From contig JBMORL010000122.1 in the NCBI GenBank assembly GCA_049322335.1, forward strand, positions 1 to 49,626: a stretch of 49,626 bases of DNA. Direction: 5' to 3'. This document shows positions 18,001-27,600 of the stretch, piece by piece. The notes under the pieces were generated by a model. The model worked only from the letters and a program-made list of their open reading frames with translations. It was not told the DNA's origin and ran no database searches. Within the stretch, counting starts at the first letter, position 1. The number at the start of each line of letters is the position of its first letter. Source of the stretch: JBMORL01 sp049322335 (GTDB taxonomy: Bacteria; Bacteroidota; Bacteroidia; Flavobacteriales_D; UBA2798). Made by a program: the position numbers and the translations under genes.

Positions 18001-21000
18001 TGGTGGCATTATACTGGATCGTAGAATTACTTCCGTTCACTTTCATGGAAAGTTCGGAAGCTGATTCAATTCCGGTTACGGTTCCGCCAATGGCCACTGA
18101 ACTAACGGCTGTGGCATATACGGTGCTGGAAGGATTGTTGATAATTACTACAGGGTTGTTGCACGGTGCCGGCTGGGGATTGTAAACAATTACAGTGCTT
18201 TTGCTGTCGGTTCCGTCTGTGTTGGTTCCGGTTATTTCCACAGTATTGTTTCCGGGTACCAGTGTAACGTTGCTGCCCAGCTGGTGAGTGGCTACATTAA
18301 AGGTAAAATTGGAAGTAGATGAACCATTCACTTTCATCGAAACACCCGAGATACTGTTTACATTAAGAATAGTAGCCATCACGCTGCAGGTTCCAACAGT
18401 AGTGGAATAAGGATTCACTGATGGAACAGTAATAGTAACTACAGGCGGAACCAGCGGACGATTGTAAGTGATAGAAGAGGTGCTGTTCACGCTTCCGCAG
18501 TTGTTGGTGGCTGTTACGCTGATGGTATTGGAGCCATTATTCAGGTTCACAGCAGCATTCAGTGTTCCCGAAGCAGGATTGAAGGTGAAAGGAACAGCCA
18601 CATTATTTACTTTAAACTGGATGTTACTTTGTGCAGCTACATTCAGAATGTTGGCGGTGATGTTTTCTGTACTGTTGGCCGTGGTAAAATTGTTTGTACC
18701 GGGTTGAACCATAATAATCACGGGCTGGTTACAGGGCTCATTATAGATAATGGTGGTGCTTTCGGTATCACTTCCGTATGCATTTGTTCCGGTAATGGTA
18801 AATACATTGTTTCCGGGAACAAGTGTAGCATTGGAGGTAAATACTTTAGTGGTGGCATCGTAGTTGAAAGCTGTGCTGGCCACTCCGTTCACTGTATAGG
18901 TGATATTGGATGCACCCGCTACATTCAATACAGAACCAACAATGGTAGCTGAATTTACAGTGGTGGTGGAAGGATTGGCAGAAGGGTAAGTAATGGTTAC
19001 AACGGGCGGTGGATTGCTATTCTGCTTCTGGTAAATAATAGTTGTGGATTTAATATCCGTTCCCACACTGTTGGTTGCGGTAATTTCCATGATATTGGCA
19101 CCTAACACCAGGCTGGCATTGTAAGTAAGCTCTTTGGTGCTGAGGTTATAGGTGAAATTGGTAACGGTATTCCCGTTGAATTTTACATGAATATCACTTT
19201 GCGAGGTTACATGCAGCACATTTGCTTTCACCACTTTTATGGCGTTACTAACGGTAACCGGGTTTACGCTGGGATCAGTATAGGTAATCAGCGGAGGAAG
19301 TGCTGTGGGTTTTACATAAATAATGGTAGTGGTTTTGGAGTCAGATCCTGCCGCATTGGTTGCTTTTATCTCAAAGATATTGGCACCTTCTGCCAGGGTG
19401 GCAACGATGTTCATGTGTTTGGTGGCCAGGTTATAGGTGAAGTTGTAGGAAACCGATCCGTTTATTTTAAGTGTGATATCGTTTTGTGAAGCCACATTTA
19501 ATACTGTTGCATCAATAGTGGTGGAATTCACATTTACGGTATAAGGATTAAGTGTAGGATTGTTGATGGTAACCACCGGTGGCAGCATTCCGGAGTTGGT
19601 TTGCACCTGGTAATTTAGGGTAGCTGACTCCACATCCTGTCCGGCACTGTTCACAGCTTTAATCTCCACCACGTTAGTTCCGGGGTTCAGCGCAATAAGG
19701 CTGGAGAACGCCTGTGTGGATGGATTGAAGGTAAAGTTGTTGGAAAGGACGCCATTCACTTTATAGGTAATGTTCTGCGCGCCCTGTATGTTAAGGATAG
19801 TAGCAGTAACATTAAATGTGTGGTTGTTGGTATTGTAAGGAGAAAACGGTGGATTGGTGTAAGTGATAATAGGTGCAGGTGGAGTAAACACCGGCATATC
19901 ATAATTGATTACTACCGATTGATAATCATAACCGTCTTTATTTTCTCCGCGGATTTCAATTACGTTGTTTCCGGGCTGCAGGGTAATCGTGCTGCTGAAC
20001 TGGCTGGTGGAAGGGTTGAATGTAAATCCATAGATAGGCGATCCGTTTACCTTAAAACTAACGTTGGAGGAACTGCTTACGTAGTAAATATTGGCATTCA
20101 CTGTAAACACGGCCGCGTGGCTGGTAGCCGGGCTCATGGAAGGGTTGGTGATATTTACTATCGGAAGTTGTTTATTTACAACAACCGGATTGGTATTATT
20201 GGTAACCGTATTCTGATTGTTGGAATAATTATTTACGTTGGTTACGGTAGTGTCGGTATAATGGTGATGGTGTGTTGTACTTCCGCCACCTTTTCCGAGA
20301 TGCCACCAGAGTTTGAGTGCTGTATAATGAATGCGGTCGTTGGTTTGTACGCCCAGTTTATGATTGATCTGTGAAGAAGATTTTCCGTCAATGATATCAT
20401 TCATCGGGAAGGTTACTTTATGTTCAATTCCCATGGCAAAATGCGGCCCGAACTGGTAACCTAATCCAACACCAAGAGAAGGCATAAATCCTATTTTGCG
20501 TTTTGCATCCGGGTTCACATCGATTGCATTGGTTTCATATGTGTCATCATACATGGCGCTCAGGTCGAAACGCTCTACATTTCCTGAGTCGAGTGTATTG
20601 TAGTTGTAAGGCGTTCCGAAAAACTCGTCATACTGATTGGTCCGTACTTTATATCCCACCATTCCAATGCCGCCAAATCCATAAAGAACAATACCTGTTT
20701 TTTCACGCAGGCGGTTTAATGTAAGCACACCTTCGAGCGTATGTTCGTTGAAATCCATCAGGTAGTTTCTATGGAGATAGCCTAATGAATCAGCATAATA
20801 ATTTAGTTCAGGTGAAGCATTATTGTTTCCATTGAAAATAGGATCAGACACCAGGTTGGTATCGCGGTTAAGATCATAACCCCATGTCCAGCCACGCAGA
20901 TACCTGTAGCGCAAATCGAAGGCAAAGAATTTTCCTTCCTTTTGATATAAGGCTTTTCCGAAGGTGGCACCGAATCCAAATCCGGCAACTGCTTTCATAT

Positions 21001-21151
21001 CACTTTGCTGCCACGTGCTTCCTATGTTGAAGCCCAGTTTCCAGCCACTGTCATTTTGATATTCAATATATTGCGCGTCAGCGGGACGGCTAATCAGGGA
21101 TAAAACTCCAAAAATCGTTAAGATTAAGAAGGAGTAAAGATTACGTTTCAT
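15032..21151 (-). CDS. giant envelope protein: N-terminal barrel, 16 Ig-like domains, ICH..HGD module, Lys/Glu/Ala helix
   Basis: A 2039-residue protein. Residues 1-26 are a signal peptide. About 27-285 look like a small outer-membrane barrel (alternating strands such as GWKLGFNIGS, FFAFDLRYRYLRGW, MPSLGVGLGYQF, ALKLWWHLG). A linker with HHHH and Asn/Thr-rich sequence follows. From about 326 to 1850 come 16 Ig-like domains of 90-97 residues, each starting like PPVVTITNPS and ending TNTDGTDSESTVIVY or NNCGSxxSxxxYNRP. Domains 6, 8, 10, 12, 14 and 16 have a Cys at each end; the others lack that pair. Then comes a module with ICHYPPGN and HLAHGDTLGAC, about 140 residues of KRKAAEEEA-type helix, and a Gly/Asn-rich tail. 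No CHU_C or other T9SS signal is seen. Role unknown; an adhesin or envelope tether is inferred from architecture. Confidence 0.85.
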   Translation of the reverse strand: MKRNLYSFLILTIFGVLSLISRPADAQYIEYQNDSGWKLGFNIGSTWQQSDMKAVAGFGFGATFGKALYQKEGKFFAFDLRYRYLRGWTWGYDLNRDTNLVSDPIFNGNNNASPELNYYADSLGYLHRNYLMDFNEHTLEGVLTLNRLREKTGIVLYGFGGIGMVGYKVRTNQYDEFFGTPYNYNTLDSGNVERFDLSAMYDDTYETNAIDVNPDAKRKIGFMPSLGVGLGYQFGPHFAMGIEHKVTFPMNDIIDGKSSSQINHKLGVQTNDRIHYTALKLWWHLGKGGGSTTHHHHYTDTTVTNVNNYSNNQNTVTNNTNPVVVNKQLPIVNITNPSMSPATSHAAVFTVNANIYYVSSSSNVSFKVNGSPIYGFTFNPSTSQFSSTITLQPGNNVIEIRGENKDGYDYQSVVINYDMPVFTPPAPIITYTNPPFSPYNTNNHTFNVTATILNIQGAQNITYKVNGVLSNNFTFNPSTQAFSSLIALNPGTNVVEIKAVNSAGQDVESATLNYQVQTNSGMLPPVVTINNPTLNPYTVNVNSTTIDATVLNVASQNDITLKINGSVSYNFTYNLATKHMNIVATLAEGANIFEIKATNAAGSDSKTTTIIYVKPTALPPLITYTDPSVNPVTVSNAIKVVKANVLHVTSQSDIHVKFNGNTVTNFTYNLSTKELTYNASLVLGANIMEITATNSVGTDIKSTTIIYQKQNSNPPPVVTITYPSANPSTTTVNSATIVGSVLNVAGASNITYTVNGVASTAFNYDATTKVFTSNATLVPGNNVFTITGTNAYGSDTESTTIIYNEPCNQPVIIMVQPGTNNFTTANSTENITANILNVAAQSNIQFKVNNVAVPFTFNPASGTLNAAVNLNNGSNTISVTATNNCGSVNSTSSITYNRPLVPPVVTITVPSVNPYSTTVGTCSVMATILNVNSISGVSMKVNGSSTSNFTFNVATHQLGSNVTLVPGNNTVEITGTNTDGTDSKSTVIVYNPQPAPCNNPVVIINNPSSTVYATAVSSVAIGGTVTGIESASELSMKVNGSNSTIQYNATNNTFNAMVSLQEGANSIQVIATNGCGTTTSTVTVNYTRPLTPPVVTIINPGQNPFTVQQPAFTLTANIINIQAASQISFTQNGSANSSFNFDPVSHSFTCNVTLAQGNNTFTITATNTDGTDSESTVIVYENIVPPCLSPVATVTSPATSTVTVNQANYSISINVLNVSNQNQLVLKKNGTPVNVMYSIKNKVATANVTLAEGSNTFEFIANNDCGSATATFTVVYNRLLVPPVVTIVNPSVNPFTTNSANFNLSATVAHVDAASGILFKFNGTASTAFTFNPVSDAFAASLNLQNGNNTVEITGTNNDGTDFASTVIIYNPVVAPCDKPVVKFITPPNNQVITNGNLALVATVSNVKGSGNIVFKLNGNPMPFNFNAGELTSNMTLTQTVNVFEITATNACGSVTEVVHTTYNKPLPPPSVTITNPNPSPKTVTQPQFVFTANVQGVSAASQVVFKYNNQVNNTFTFDPSSGNMSANVVLNSGNNTFEVTATNAAGSDNASAAVVYQIALVECNKPAITLTQPSGNTVVSQNTFTIKGTIKDVVNQSAVSLKQNGNTISFTLGNGRPAQFSSNVTLAEGANNFVLSATNECGTTTVNFTITYNRPVQPPVVTITYPTNNPFTSVNPSVNIGATVQYVNGASDITYKVNGNAMTNFAYNPNSDVFSGPATLVMGNNTIEIIATNIDGSDNASTVVIYQPCTGTPAISLTSPSPVNATVTSDQLTVTAQISNAFAQNEITFKLNGATKTFSYNPNSGSFSGNLTLQQGSNTIEIYVNNNCGKTDNVFTMTYTPNNGGGNNQITICHYPPGNTGNPQTLTIPQNAWPAHLAHGDTLGACPVNKTKLVDPEVERKLKEEEMKKKAAEEEAKRKAAEEAARKKAEEDAKRKAAEEEAKRKAAEQEAIKKAQEEQQRKAAEEAARKKAAEEEAKRKAAEEAVKKKAAEEAAKKKAEEDARKKAEEENKKKAGSGGTGNPVNKGNNITVGEEGVD
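15095..15450 (-). repeat. tandem repeats encoding a Lys/Glu/Ala-rich single helix
   Basis: Degenerate 27- to 42-bp units built from GCTTCTTCNGCNGCTTT-like blocks. They encode KRKAAEEEA / ARKKAEEDA units resembling the TolA stalk. The repeat also creates a long Ser/Ala/Leu-rich shadow frame on the other strand. Confidence 0.85.
15610..20175 (-). repeat. sixteen tandem Ig-like domains, last eleven alternating with/without paired Cys
   Basis: Each unit is about 280 bp. Counting from the N-terminus, units 1-5 lack the paired Cys; units 6-16 alternate strictly Cys-paired / unpaired. Cys-paired units begin C(N/D/L/T)xPV or similar and carry the second Cys in N(N/G/D/A/E)CG. The non-paired units have TDGTD, AAGSD or similar at the same place. 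Confidence 0.85.
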
Positions 21152-21201
21152 AAAGAGGTATTTTTTGGCTCAAATGCATTAATCGTACCAAATTGAGCGT
21201 T

Positions 21202-21209
21202 CAAATATA
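21202..21209 (-). promoter_or_regulatory. Bacteroidota -7 box (TATATTTG) for the 2039-residue protein gene
   Basis: A perfect TAnnTTTG match on the minus strand, 50 bases upstream of the ATG at 21151, in the 135-bp divergent region. Confidence 0.5.
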
Positions 21210-21257
21210 AAAAATAAGGTTTCAATCATTTTTTTAAACCTCGTTAGCGATATTTCG

Positions 21258-21265
21258 TAACTTTA
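21258..21265 (+). promoter_or_regulatory. weak -7 box (TAACTTTA) for the first adhesin gene
   Basis: One mismatch to TAnnTTTG, 21 bases upstream of the ATG at 21287. The same octamer is found upstream of the outer-membrane protein gene at 7617-7624. Confidence 0.3.
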
Positions 21266-21286
21266 ATCGAGTTTTGAAAGGATCCG

Positions 21287-23563
21287 ATGAGACCAGGAAG
21301 TCTACTATTTTTTCTGTTTTATACCTGTGCTACAGTAAGCTTTGCTCAGCCTGCCAATGATGATTGTTCGTCATTATCAGTACTTTGTCCGGGTATTACC
21401 TACTCGGCCACCAACGTTGGGGCGACAACAGAAATTTGTGCGAATTGTGCAGATGGCGCCACGGCTGCCGGATCTTTTTGTTTTGCATTGGATAACACTA
21501 TCTGGTTCAGTTTCATCACCAATTCCGCGGGCGGAAATGCTTCTGTAAGCCTTGGCAATATCAGCTGTCTTACCGGTAGCGGAAACGATAATCAACTGCA
21601 GGGTATAATTGTTGCCACCACCACGCCATGTGATGCTTCCACGTATTCTGCTGTAAGTACATGCGAATCGGGATCAACCGGAATTTTTACACTGTCGGCA
21701 ACCGGGCTTGCTCCCAATACCACTTACTATGTGCAGATAGATGGCGATCTAAACGGAAGTGGAATTACCAATGCTGCACAATGTTCTTTTTCCATAGAAG
21801 TTACGGGCCCCGCTGTTGAACTTTCGGCTAACACAACCATAACCGATCAAACCTGCGGAAATACAGATGGCCAAATTATGGTGAATTCTGTTTCGGGAGG
21901 AACCGGGCCATTTCAATATTCTATTAATGGCGGTGCATTCCAGGCATCCAATACATTCAGCAACCTCACAGCGGGCGTTTATATCATTCGCGTGGATGAT
22001 GCCAGCGGTTGCACGGATATTGTGGATACCGTGGTTGTAAGCCAGGTAAACGGCCCTCAGAATGGTGTGGCTAATGTTACCAATGCTACCTGTGGAGCAG
22101 CCAACGGACAAATTGATATTACCGGAGTTTCCGGTGGCACTCCTGCTTATTCGTATTCGCTGAATGGAGGAGCGCCACAGGCATCCACTACTTTTTCGGG
22201 ATTGCCGGCCGGTGTTTATTCGGTAACTATTTTCGATCAGCAGGGATGTTTTCAGCAAATAGATAATATCGTTATATCCAATCCCACGTCACTTAATGCA
22301 TCGGTAGCTACTACCAATACCACCTGCGGAAATACTGATGGAATGATCACTGTAACGCCATCGGGAGGAACACCCGGGTATACTTATTCGCTTAACGGAG
22401 GTCCCGCGCAGGGTTCAAATGTTTTTGGAGGATTATCACCGGGAAATTATACCATTACCGTAATTGATAATAACGGTTGCAATTTTGTAATTCCCTTTAA
22501 CGTTATCAGTGAAGAAGATCCTGATGAAACTTCCGGGATCAGTATTTCGGCAAGCCCCAGTCCGTTATGCCAGGGACAAACGGCTTCATTTACATCCACT
22601 ACCACCAATGGAGGAACCAACCCCAACTACGAATGGTTTGTGAATGGAACATCGGTACAAAACGGATCATCCTCCACCTATTCCAATGGTTCCCTTACCA
22701 GCGGAGACGTGGTAACCTGTGTGCTTACCTCAAACGATCCCTGTGTGATCAATTCTACTGCAACATCCAACCAGGTGACTATGACAGTGCTGCCGGTAAC
22801 CAATCCAACAGTAACCATTACTTCGTCCACTACATCGGCCTGTTCGAATGAAACGGTTAATTTTACTGCTACCGAAAATGGTTGCAACTCATCGGCCAGT
22901 TACGAGTGGTTTGCCAACGGAAGTTCAATCGGAACAGATACTTCATCAACATTTTCCACTACTTTATCTTCCACATCCAACGTAACAGTGGTAATGACCT
23001 GTAGCGATGCCTGTTCTAATCCGGCTACATCAAATACGTTGAATATACAGGTAACTACTATCAATGCAGATGCAGGCCCCGATCAATTAATAGGCGAGGG
23101 GCAGAGTGCACAATTAAACGGTTCGGGAGGAGGAAGCTACTCCTGGAATCCTTCTTCCACACTTAATGATGCAGCCATTTCTGATCCTCTGGCAACCCCC
23201 ACCACTACCACTACTTATTTTCTTACCGTAACGTTAAACGGATGTACAGATACAGACGAGGTGACGATTGTGGTATCTCCGCTGGTGTATGCACCCAATA
23301 CCATCACGCCTAACGGTGACGGGACAAACGATACCTGGATCATTCAGAATATTGAAACCTATCCTTCGTGTAAAGTAAATATTTACGACCGCTGGGGGCA
23401 AAAAGTGTATAATTCAGTGGGCTATTCCAATTCCAATCCATGGGACGGAACCAATAATGGATTATATCTGCCCGCATCTACGTATTATTATGTGATTGAT
23501 TTAAATTCAGGACAGGGAAAAGACGGTGATATTTATTCAGGTTCAATAACTCTTGTATACTAA
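21287..23563 (+). CDS. T9SS-exported surface protein with three SprB repeats and CHU_C C-terminal domain
   Basis: A 758-residue protein. A signal peptide (to about residue 20) precedes QPANDDCSSL, the start of a Cys-rich N-terminal domain common in secreted Bacteroidota proteins. Three SprB-type repeats follow at about 185-410 (DQTCGNTDGQI, NATCGAANGQI, NTTCGNTDGMI), then two Ig-like domains with YEWFVNGTS / YEWFANGSS, a PKD-like domain (NADAGPDQ to VTIVVSP), and from about 675 a gliding-motility-type CHU_C domain: NTITPNGDGTNDTW, YDRWGQKVYNS, STYYYVIDL. That C-terminus is a type B T9SS signal. The stop is 2 bases before a PorP/SprF gene, its likely secretion or anchoring partner. Confidence 0.9.
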   Translation: MRPGSLLFFLFYTCATVSFAQPANDDCSSLSVLCPGITYSATNVGATTEICANCADGATAAGSFCFALDNTIWFSFITNSAGGNASVSLGNISCLTGSGNDNQLQGIIVATTTPCDASTYSAVSTCESGSTGIFTLSATGLAPNTTYYVQIDGDLNGSGITNAAQCSFSIEVTGPAVELSANTTITDQTCGNTDGQIMVNSVSGGTGPFQYSINGGAFQASNTFSNLTAGVYIIRVDDASGCTDIVDTVVVSQVNGPQNGVANVTNATCGAANGQIDITGVSGGTPAYSYSLNGGAPQASTTFSGLPAGVYSVTIFDQQGCFQQIDNIVISNPTSLNASVATTNTTCGNTDGMITVTPSGGTPGYTYSLNGGPAQGSNVFGGLSPGNYTITVIDNNGCNFVIPFNVISEEDPDETSGISISASPSPLCQGQTASFTSTTTNGGTNPNYEWFVNGTSVQNGSSSTYSNGSLTSGDVVTCVLTSNDPCVINSTATSNQVTMTVLPVTNPTVTITSSTTSACSNETVNFTATENGCNSSASYEWFANGSSIGTDTSSTFSTTLSSTSNVTVVMTCSDACSNPATSNTLNIQVTTINADAGPDQLIGEGQSAQLNGSGGGSYSWNPSSTLNDAAISDPLATPTTTTTYFLTVTLNGCTDTDEVTIVVSPLVYAPNTITPNGDGTNDTWIIQNIETYPSCKVNIYDRWGQKVYNSVGYSNSNPWDGTNNGLYLPASTYYYVIDLNSGQGKDGDIYSGSITLVY

Positions 23564-23565
23564 AA

Positions 23566-24498
23566 ATGAAAAAATATATAACTATACTATTGTTTTTTGT
23601 TTCGCTGGCCGCGGTGTCACAGCAAACTCCGCAGTATACCCAATTTGTATTCAATCATTTTGCCCATAATCCTGCAGTGGCCGGAAGCAAGCCCTGCATT
23701 GATATGCGCTTAGGTTATCGAACGCAATGGGTGGGATTTGAAGGACAGCCCAAAACTATGTGGGCCAATATTCACGGATCAATTCCCAACAAAAAGAAAA
23801 AATACCTGAAAACAAAACACGGGTTTGGAATACATGCCGAAAGTGATAATACCGGGCCGATAGGAAGAACAAAACTTTATGTTGCCTATGCTTATCATGT
23901 GCCATTAACCCATACCCTCAACCTGGGAATGGGATTTTTCGGTGGATTTCAGCAGTACAGATTTGATGCGGGGAGGGTAACATTGTCAAATTATAACGAT
24001 AACGCTATTCAGGGTTCATCCGCCAAAATGATCTGGCCCGATTTTACTCCGGGATTATATTTATACAGCGATAAGTTTTTTGCGGGAATAGCTATGTGGC
24101 AATTATTAAGAAATAAGCTCCCCAACCTTGGTCCCGACAGTAAGTTAACACATCATTTCGTGCTTACAGGCGGAAAGGTATTTGCCGGAGCCGGTGACTG
24201 GTCGTATGTGCCTGCCGCTGCTCTTAAATGGGGTCCGATGTCAAAGCCTGCAATCGATTTAAATATGCTGTTTGATTACCGTAATTCCCTGATTTTCGGT
24301 GTTTCATACAGGAATACGGATGCCATTGCCGCTTCTTTTAAAGTGAATTTTCTCAAGTATTTTTCCCTTGGTTATTCATTCGATTTCACTACCTCCAAAA
24401 TACGCCATGCCAGTTCCAACACCCATGAAATCATACTGGGAATTTCTGCTTGTCCCCATAAAGGCTCCGAAATTGGGGATTGCCCCGTATGGAACTAA
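23566..24498 (+). CDS. PorP/SprF family type IX secretion system membrane protein
   Basis: A 310-residue outer-membrane protein with signal peptide MKKYITILLFFVSLAAVSQ. Family hallmarks: QTPQYTQFVFNHFAHNPAVAGS near the N-terminus, the LGYRTQWVGFEGQP segment, LYVAYAYHVPL, and GYSFDFTTSKIR before the end. SprF-type proteins work with T9SS cargo carrying type B (CHU_C) domains; in Flavobacterium johnsoniae SprF is needed for SprB export. Here it follows a CHU_C protein by 2 bases, the same arrangement. About 110 bases without a clear terminator separate it from the next adhesin gene. Confidence 0.93.
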   Translation: MKKYITILLFFVSLAAVSQQTPQYTQFVFNHFAHNPAVAGSKPCIDMRLGYRTQWVGFEGQPKTMWANIHGSIPNKKKKYLKTKHGFGIHAESDNTGPIGRTKLYVAYAYHVPLTHTLNLGMGFFGGFQQYRFDAGRVTLSNYNDNAIQGSSAKMIWPDFTPGLYLYSDKFFAGIAMWQLLRNKLPNLGPDSKLTHHFVLTGGKVFAGAGDWSYVPAAALKWGPMSKPAIDLNMLFDYRNSLIFGVSYRNTDAIAASFKVNFLKYFSLGYSFDFTTSKIRHASSNTHEIILGISACPHKGSEIGDCPVWN

Positions 24499-24608
24499 AC
24501 TTTTTCACAATTTGTATAATAAAAATATGTATTTTAACTGTTCCTTTCTGAGCAACTACCCGCCCGATTGGAGCGTCTTATTAATAACATCAAGAGTGAA
24601 ATGAACGA

Positions 24609-27600
24609 ATGAAGAAACTGCTACCTGCTATATCACTGATTCTCTCTTTTTTTGCCTCTTTATCCTCAGAAGCTTCCACTTATTATTGGGTGGGAAATTC
24701 CGGAAACTGGAATGATCCGCAACATTGGTCTATACAGCCGGGTGGTGCAGGGGGTGCTGGTGTGCCGGGGGTGAATGATGATGTGGTGTTTGATAATTAT
24801 TCCTTCAATAAACCCAGGCAAACAGTTGTCCTTCCTTCGGTGGTAAATATCCGCCATTTTACATGGAACACCACTCAACACAAACCCACACTCAGCGCTT
24901 TTGTTCCTGTGAATTTTGAGATTACCGGAAATTATACGGTAAACGGAAAGTTTAAAAACAGAATAACCGGACAGTTTATTTTTAACCCCTCATCCGATAG
25001 CCACATCAAAACTAACGGAGTGCACTTTTCAGCAGATGTAGTAAAAAAATCAGATAAAAAGTTAACGTTTGATGATGATCTTTACCTGGAAGGAAGCGCA
25101 AAAGTTGTTTTGGAGGAAGGAGATATTGACTTTAATCAGCACCATCTTCGCGCTTATACGATCGCACTTGTTTCATCTTTTACAAAATCACTGATAATAA
25201 ACAATTCTATTCTTGTTCTTTTCGAAGATTTTGATGAAACACATCCCGGCTTAACAATACAAAATACCGGAATCAGGAAATTAATAACAGGAAACCGAGC
25301 TTCTTGTCCCCCGCTTACTGTTACTGCAGTTGTAACTTCCAATTATAACGGAGAAGATGTGTCCTGCAATGATGCCAGTGACGGAACGGTTTGTGCTGTT
25401 TTTTCAGGAGGAACCGCTCCCTATTCTATCACGTGGTTAGGCTCACCCGGATCCAACGATACCTGCTATACCAATGTGGATGCCGGTAACTATACGGTTG
25501 TAATTGTGGATGCTCTTGGTAATGTTTGCAGTGATGATGTGGATGTAACAGAACCTTCGTTAATGACCCTGTTTTCTGCTACAGTAACCAATCCCTCTTG
25601 TAATGGAATTTGTGACGGAAGCGCTACTCCTATCATTATAGGCGGAACCCCTCCGTATAGTTATTTGTGGAGTTCCGGTGAAACTACCCAAACAGCCAAT
25701 CAGCTTTGTGTAGGATTAAATACGTTGGATGTAACGGATGTTAACGGTTGTCCTTATGACACCACCTTTTTTATTCTTACACCTACACCAATGACAGCGA
25801 ATATTACTGTTACCAATGCTTCCTGCTTTGGTATATGTGATGGGGTAGCAGTTTCTAATCCCTCCGGAGGAAACGGGTCTCCTTTTACCTGGTCGTGGAA
25901 CGGTGGGCCACAGGCATCTGTCGACTCTGCCGCCAATCTTTGTGCAGGAAATTATACGCTTCACCTGGAAGATAATAATGGTTGTGGGTTTGACACAAGT
26001 TTTACTGTTACAGAACCTGTTCCTATCAATATTCAGCTAACCAATACGGTGAACCTGGTTTGTAACGGAGTTTGTTCAGGACAGCTTACAGTAGTAGCCA
26101 GTAACGGAACACCTAATTATACCTATCAATGGTTTACTTCCGGAGGTGTTCCCTTACCCGGACAAACATCAGATAACGCCACCAATCTTTGCGCAGGAAC
26201 GTATTATGTTGTGGTAACCGATGCCAATGGTTGTTCACAACAATCGGCTAATTTTACTTTAACACAACCGCCACCCATTACCAACACACCATCAGCGCAG
26301 GATGTTTCCTGTTTTGGACTGTGTGATGGTGTATTAACTATTTCCTCGGCAGGAGGAACACCGCCCCATTCGTATAATTGGATTGATGCCTCCAACGGAC
26401 AAAGCGTTGGAACAGGCACACCGCTGGGAGGAATGTGTCCGGGAACTTATTTTGCGGTTATCACCGATGGAAACGGATGTATTGTTAACTCATCTCCTCT
26501 GGTAACTATCAATGAACCACCGGCTATACAACTTGATGTTGATTCACTTGATGTTTCATGTTTTAATGTATGTGACGGAGGGGCGATTATCGTTACATCT
26601 TCGGGAGGCACAGGCCCGCTGGCCTTCACCTGGTTCAATTCTGTTCCCACACAAATCGGTGCAGGTATTTCTATTATCAATCAATGCGCAGGCAGTTATT
26701 CGGTTACCGCAACAGATGCTAACGGATGTACCCTTAATGTTCCGTTTACCATTAATGAACCCAATAATTTTTTCATCGATCTTACTACTACCGATGCCAG
26801 CTGCAACGGAACCTGTGATGGTACAGCTACCATCAACCTGATTACCGGGCAAACAGCTCCCTATATCATCGACTGGTCAACCAGTAACAATACCGGTATG
26901 ATTGAATCTAACCTTTGTAACGGAAGTTTTACAGTTACTATTACCGATGCCAACGGGTGTGATACTATTCATCCTTTTACGATCAATGAACCTACAACAC
27001 TTACTCTAAGCCCTGCTTTTGCCGATCCCAGTTGCTCGGGCATTTGTGACGGAATGGCATCAGCTAATCCTTCGGGAGGAACACCGGGTTATACTTACGT
27101 TTGGCAGGATTCAGGTGGCGGATTTGTTGTTCCGGCCAATGACACAGTAACAGGATTATGCCCCGACACTTATACGGTAACCGTTACAGATGCTAACGGT
27201 TGCCCCGCTTCAGCAAATTATACTATCACCGATCCGGCAAGTATGTCGGCAACAGTAACTACCACTACATCTTCGTGTGGAGTATGTGATGGCTCGGCCA
27301 CTGTAACAATAGTTGGCGGCACTCCTTCCTATTCAGTAGTGTGGTTTGATTTATCAGGAAATACTTTCGGTACCAATAATCCGCAAAGCAATTTATGTGC
27401 AGGAACGTATTATGCAATGGTTACCGATTCCAATAACTGTTCTGTATTATCAGATACTGTTCAGCTCACAGATAACGTAATTATTACCGGTTCGGCCACC
27501 GGAACCAATCCTTCCTGTTTTGGTTTTTGTGATGGCACAATCGATCTTACTTTTGCCGGGGGAAATCCTCCTTTTACTTTTCAATGGTTTGACCAGGCCG

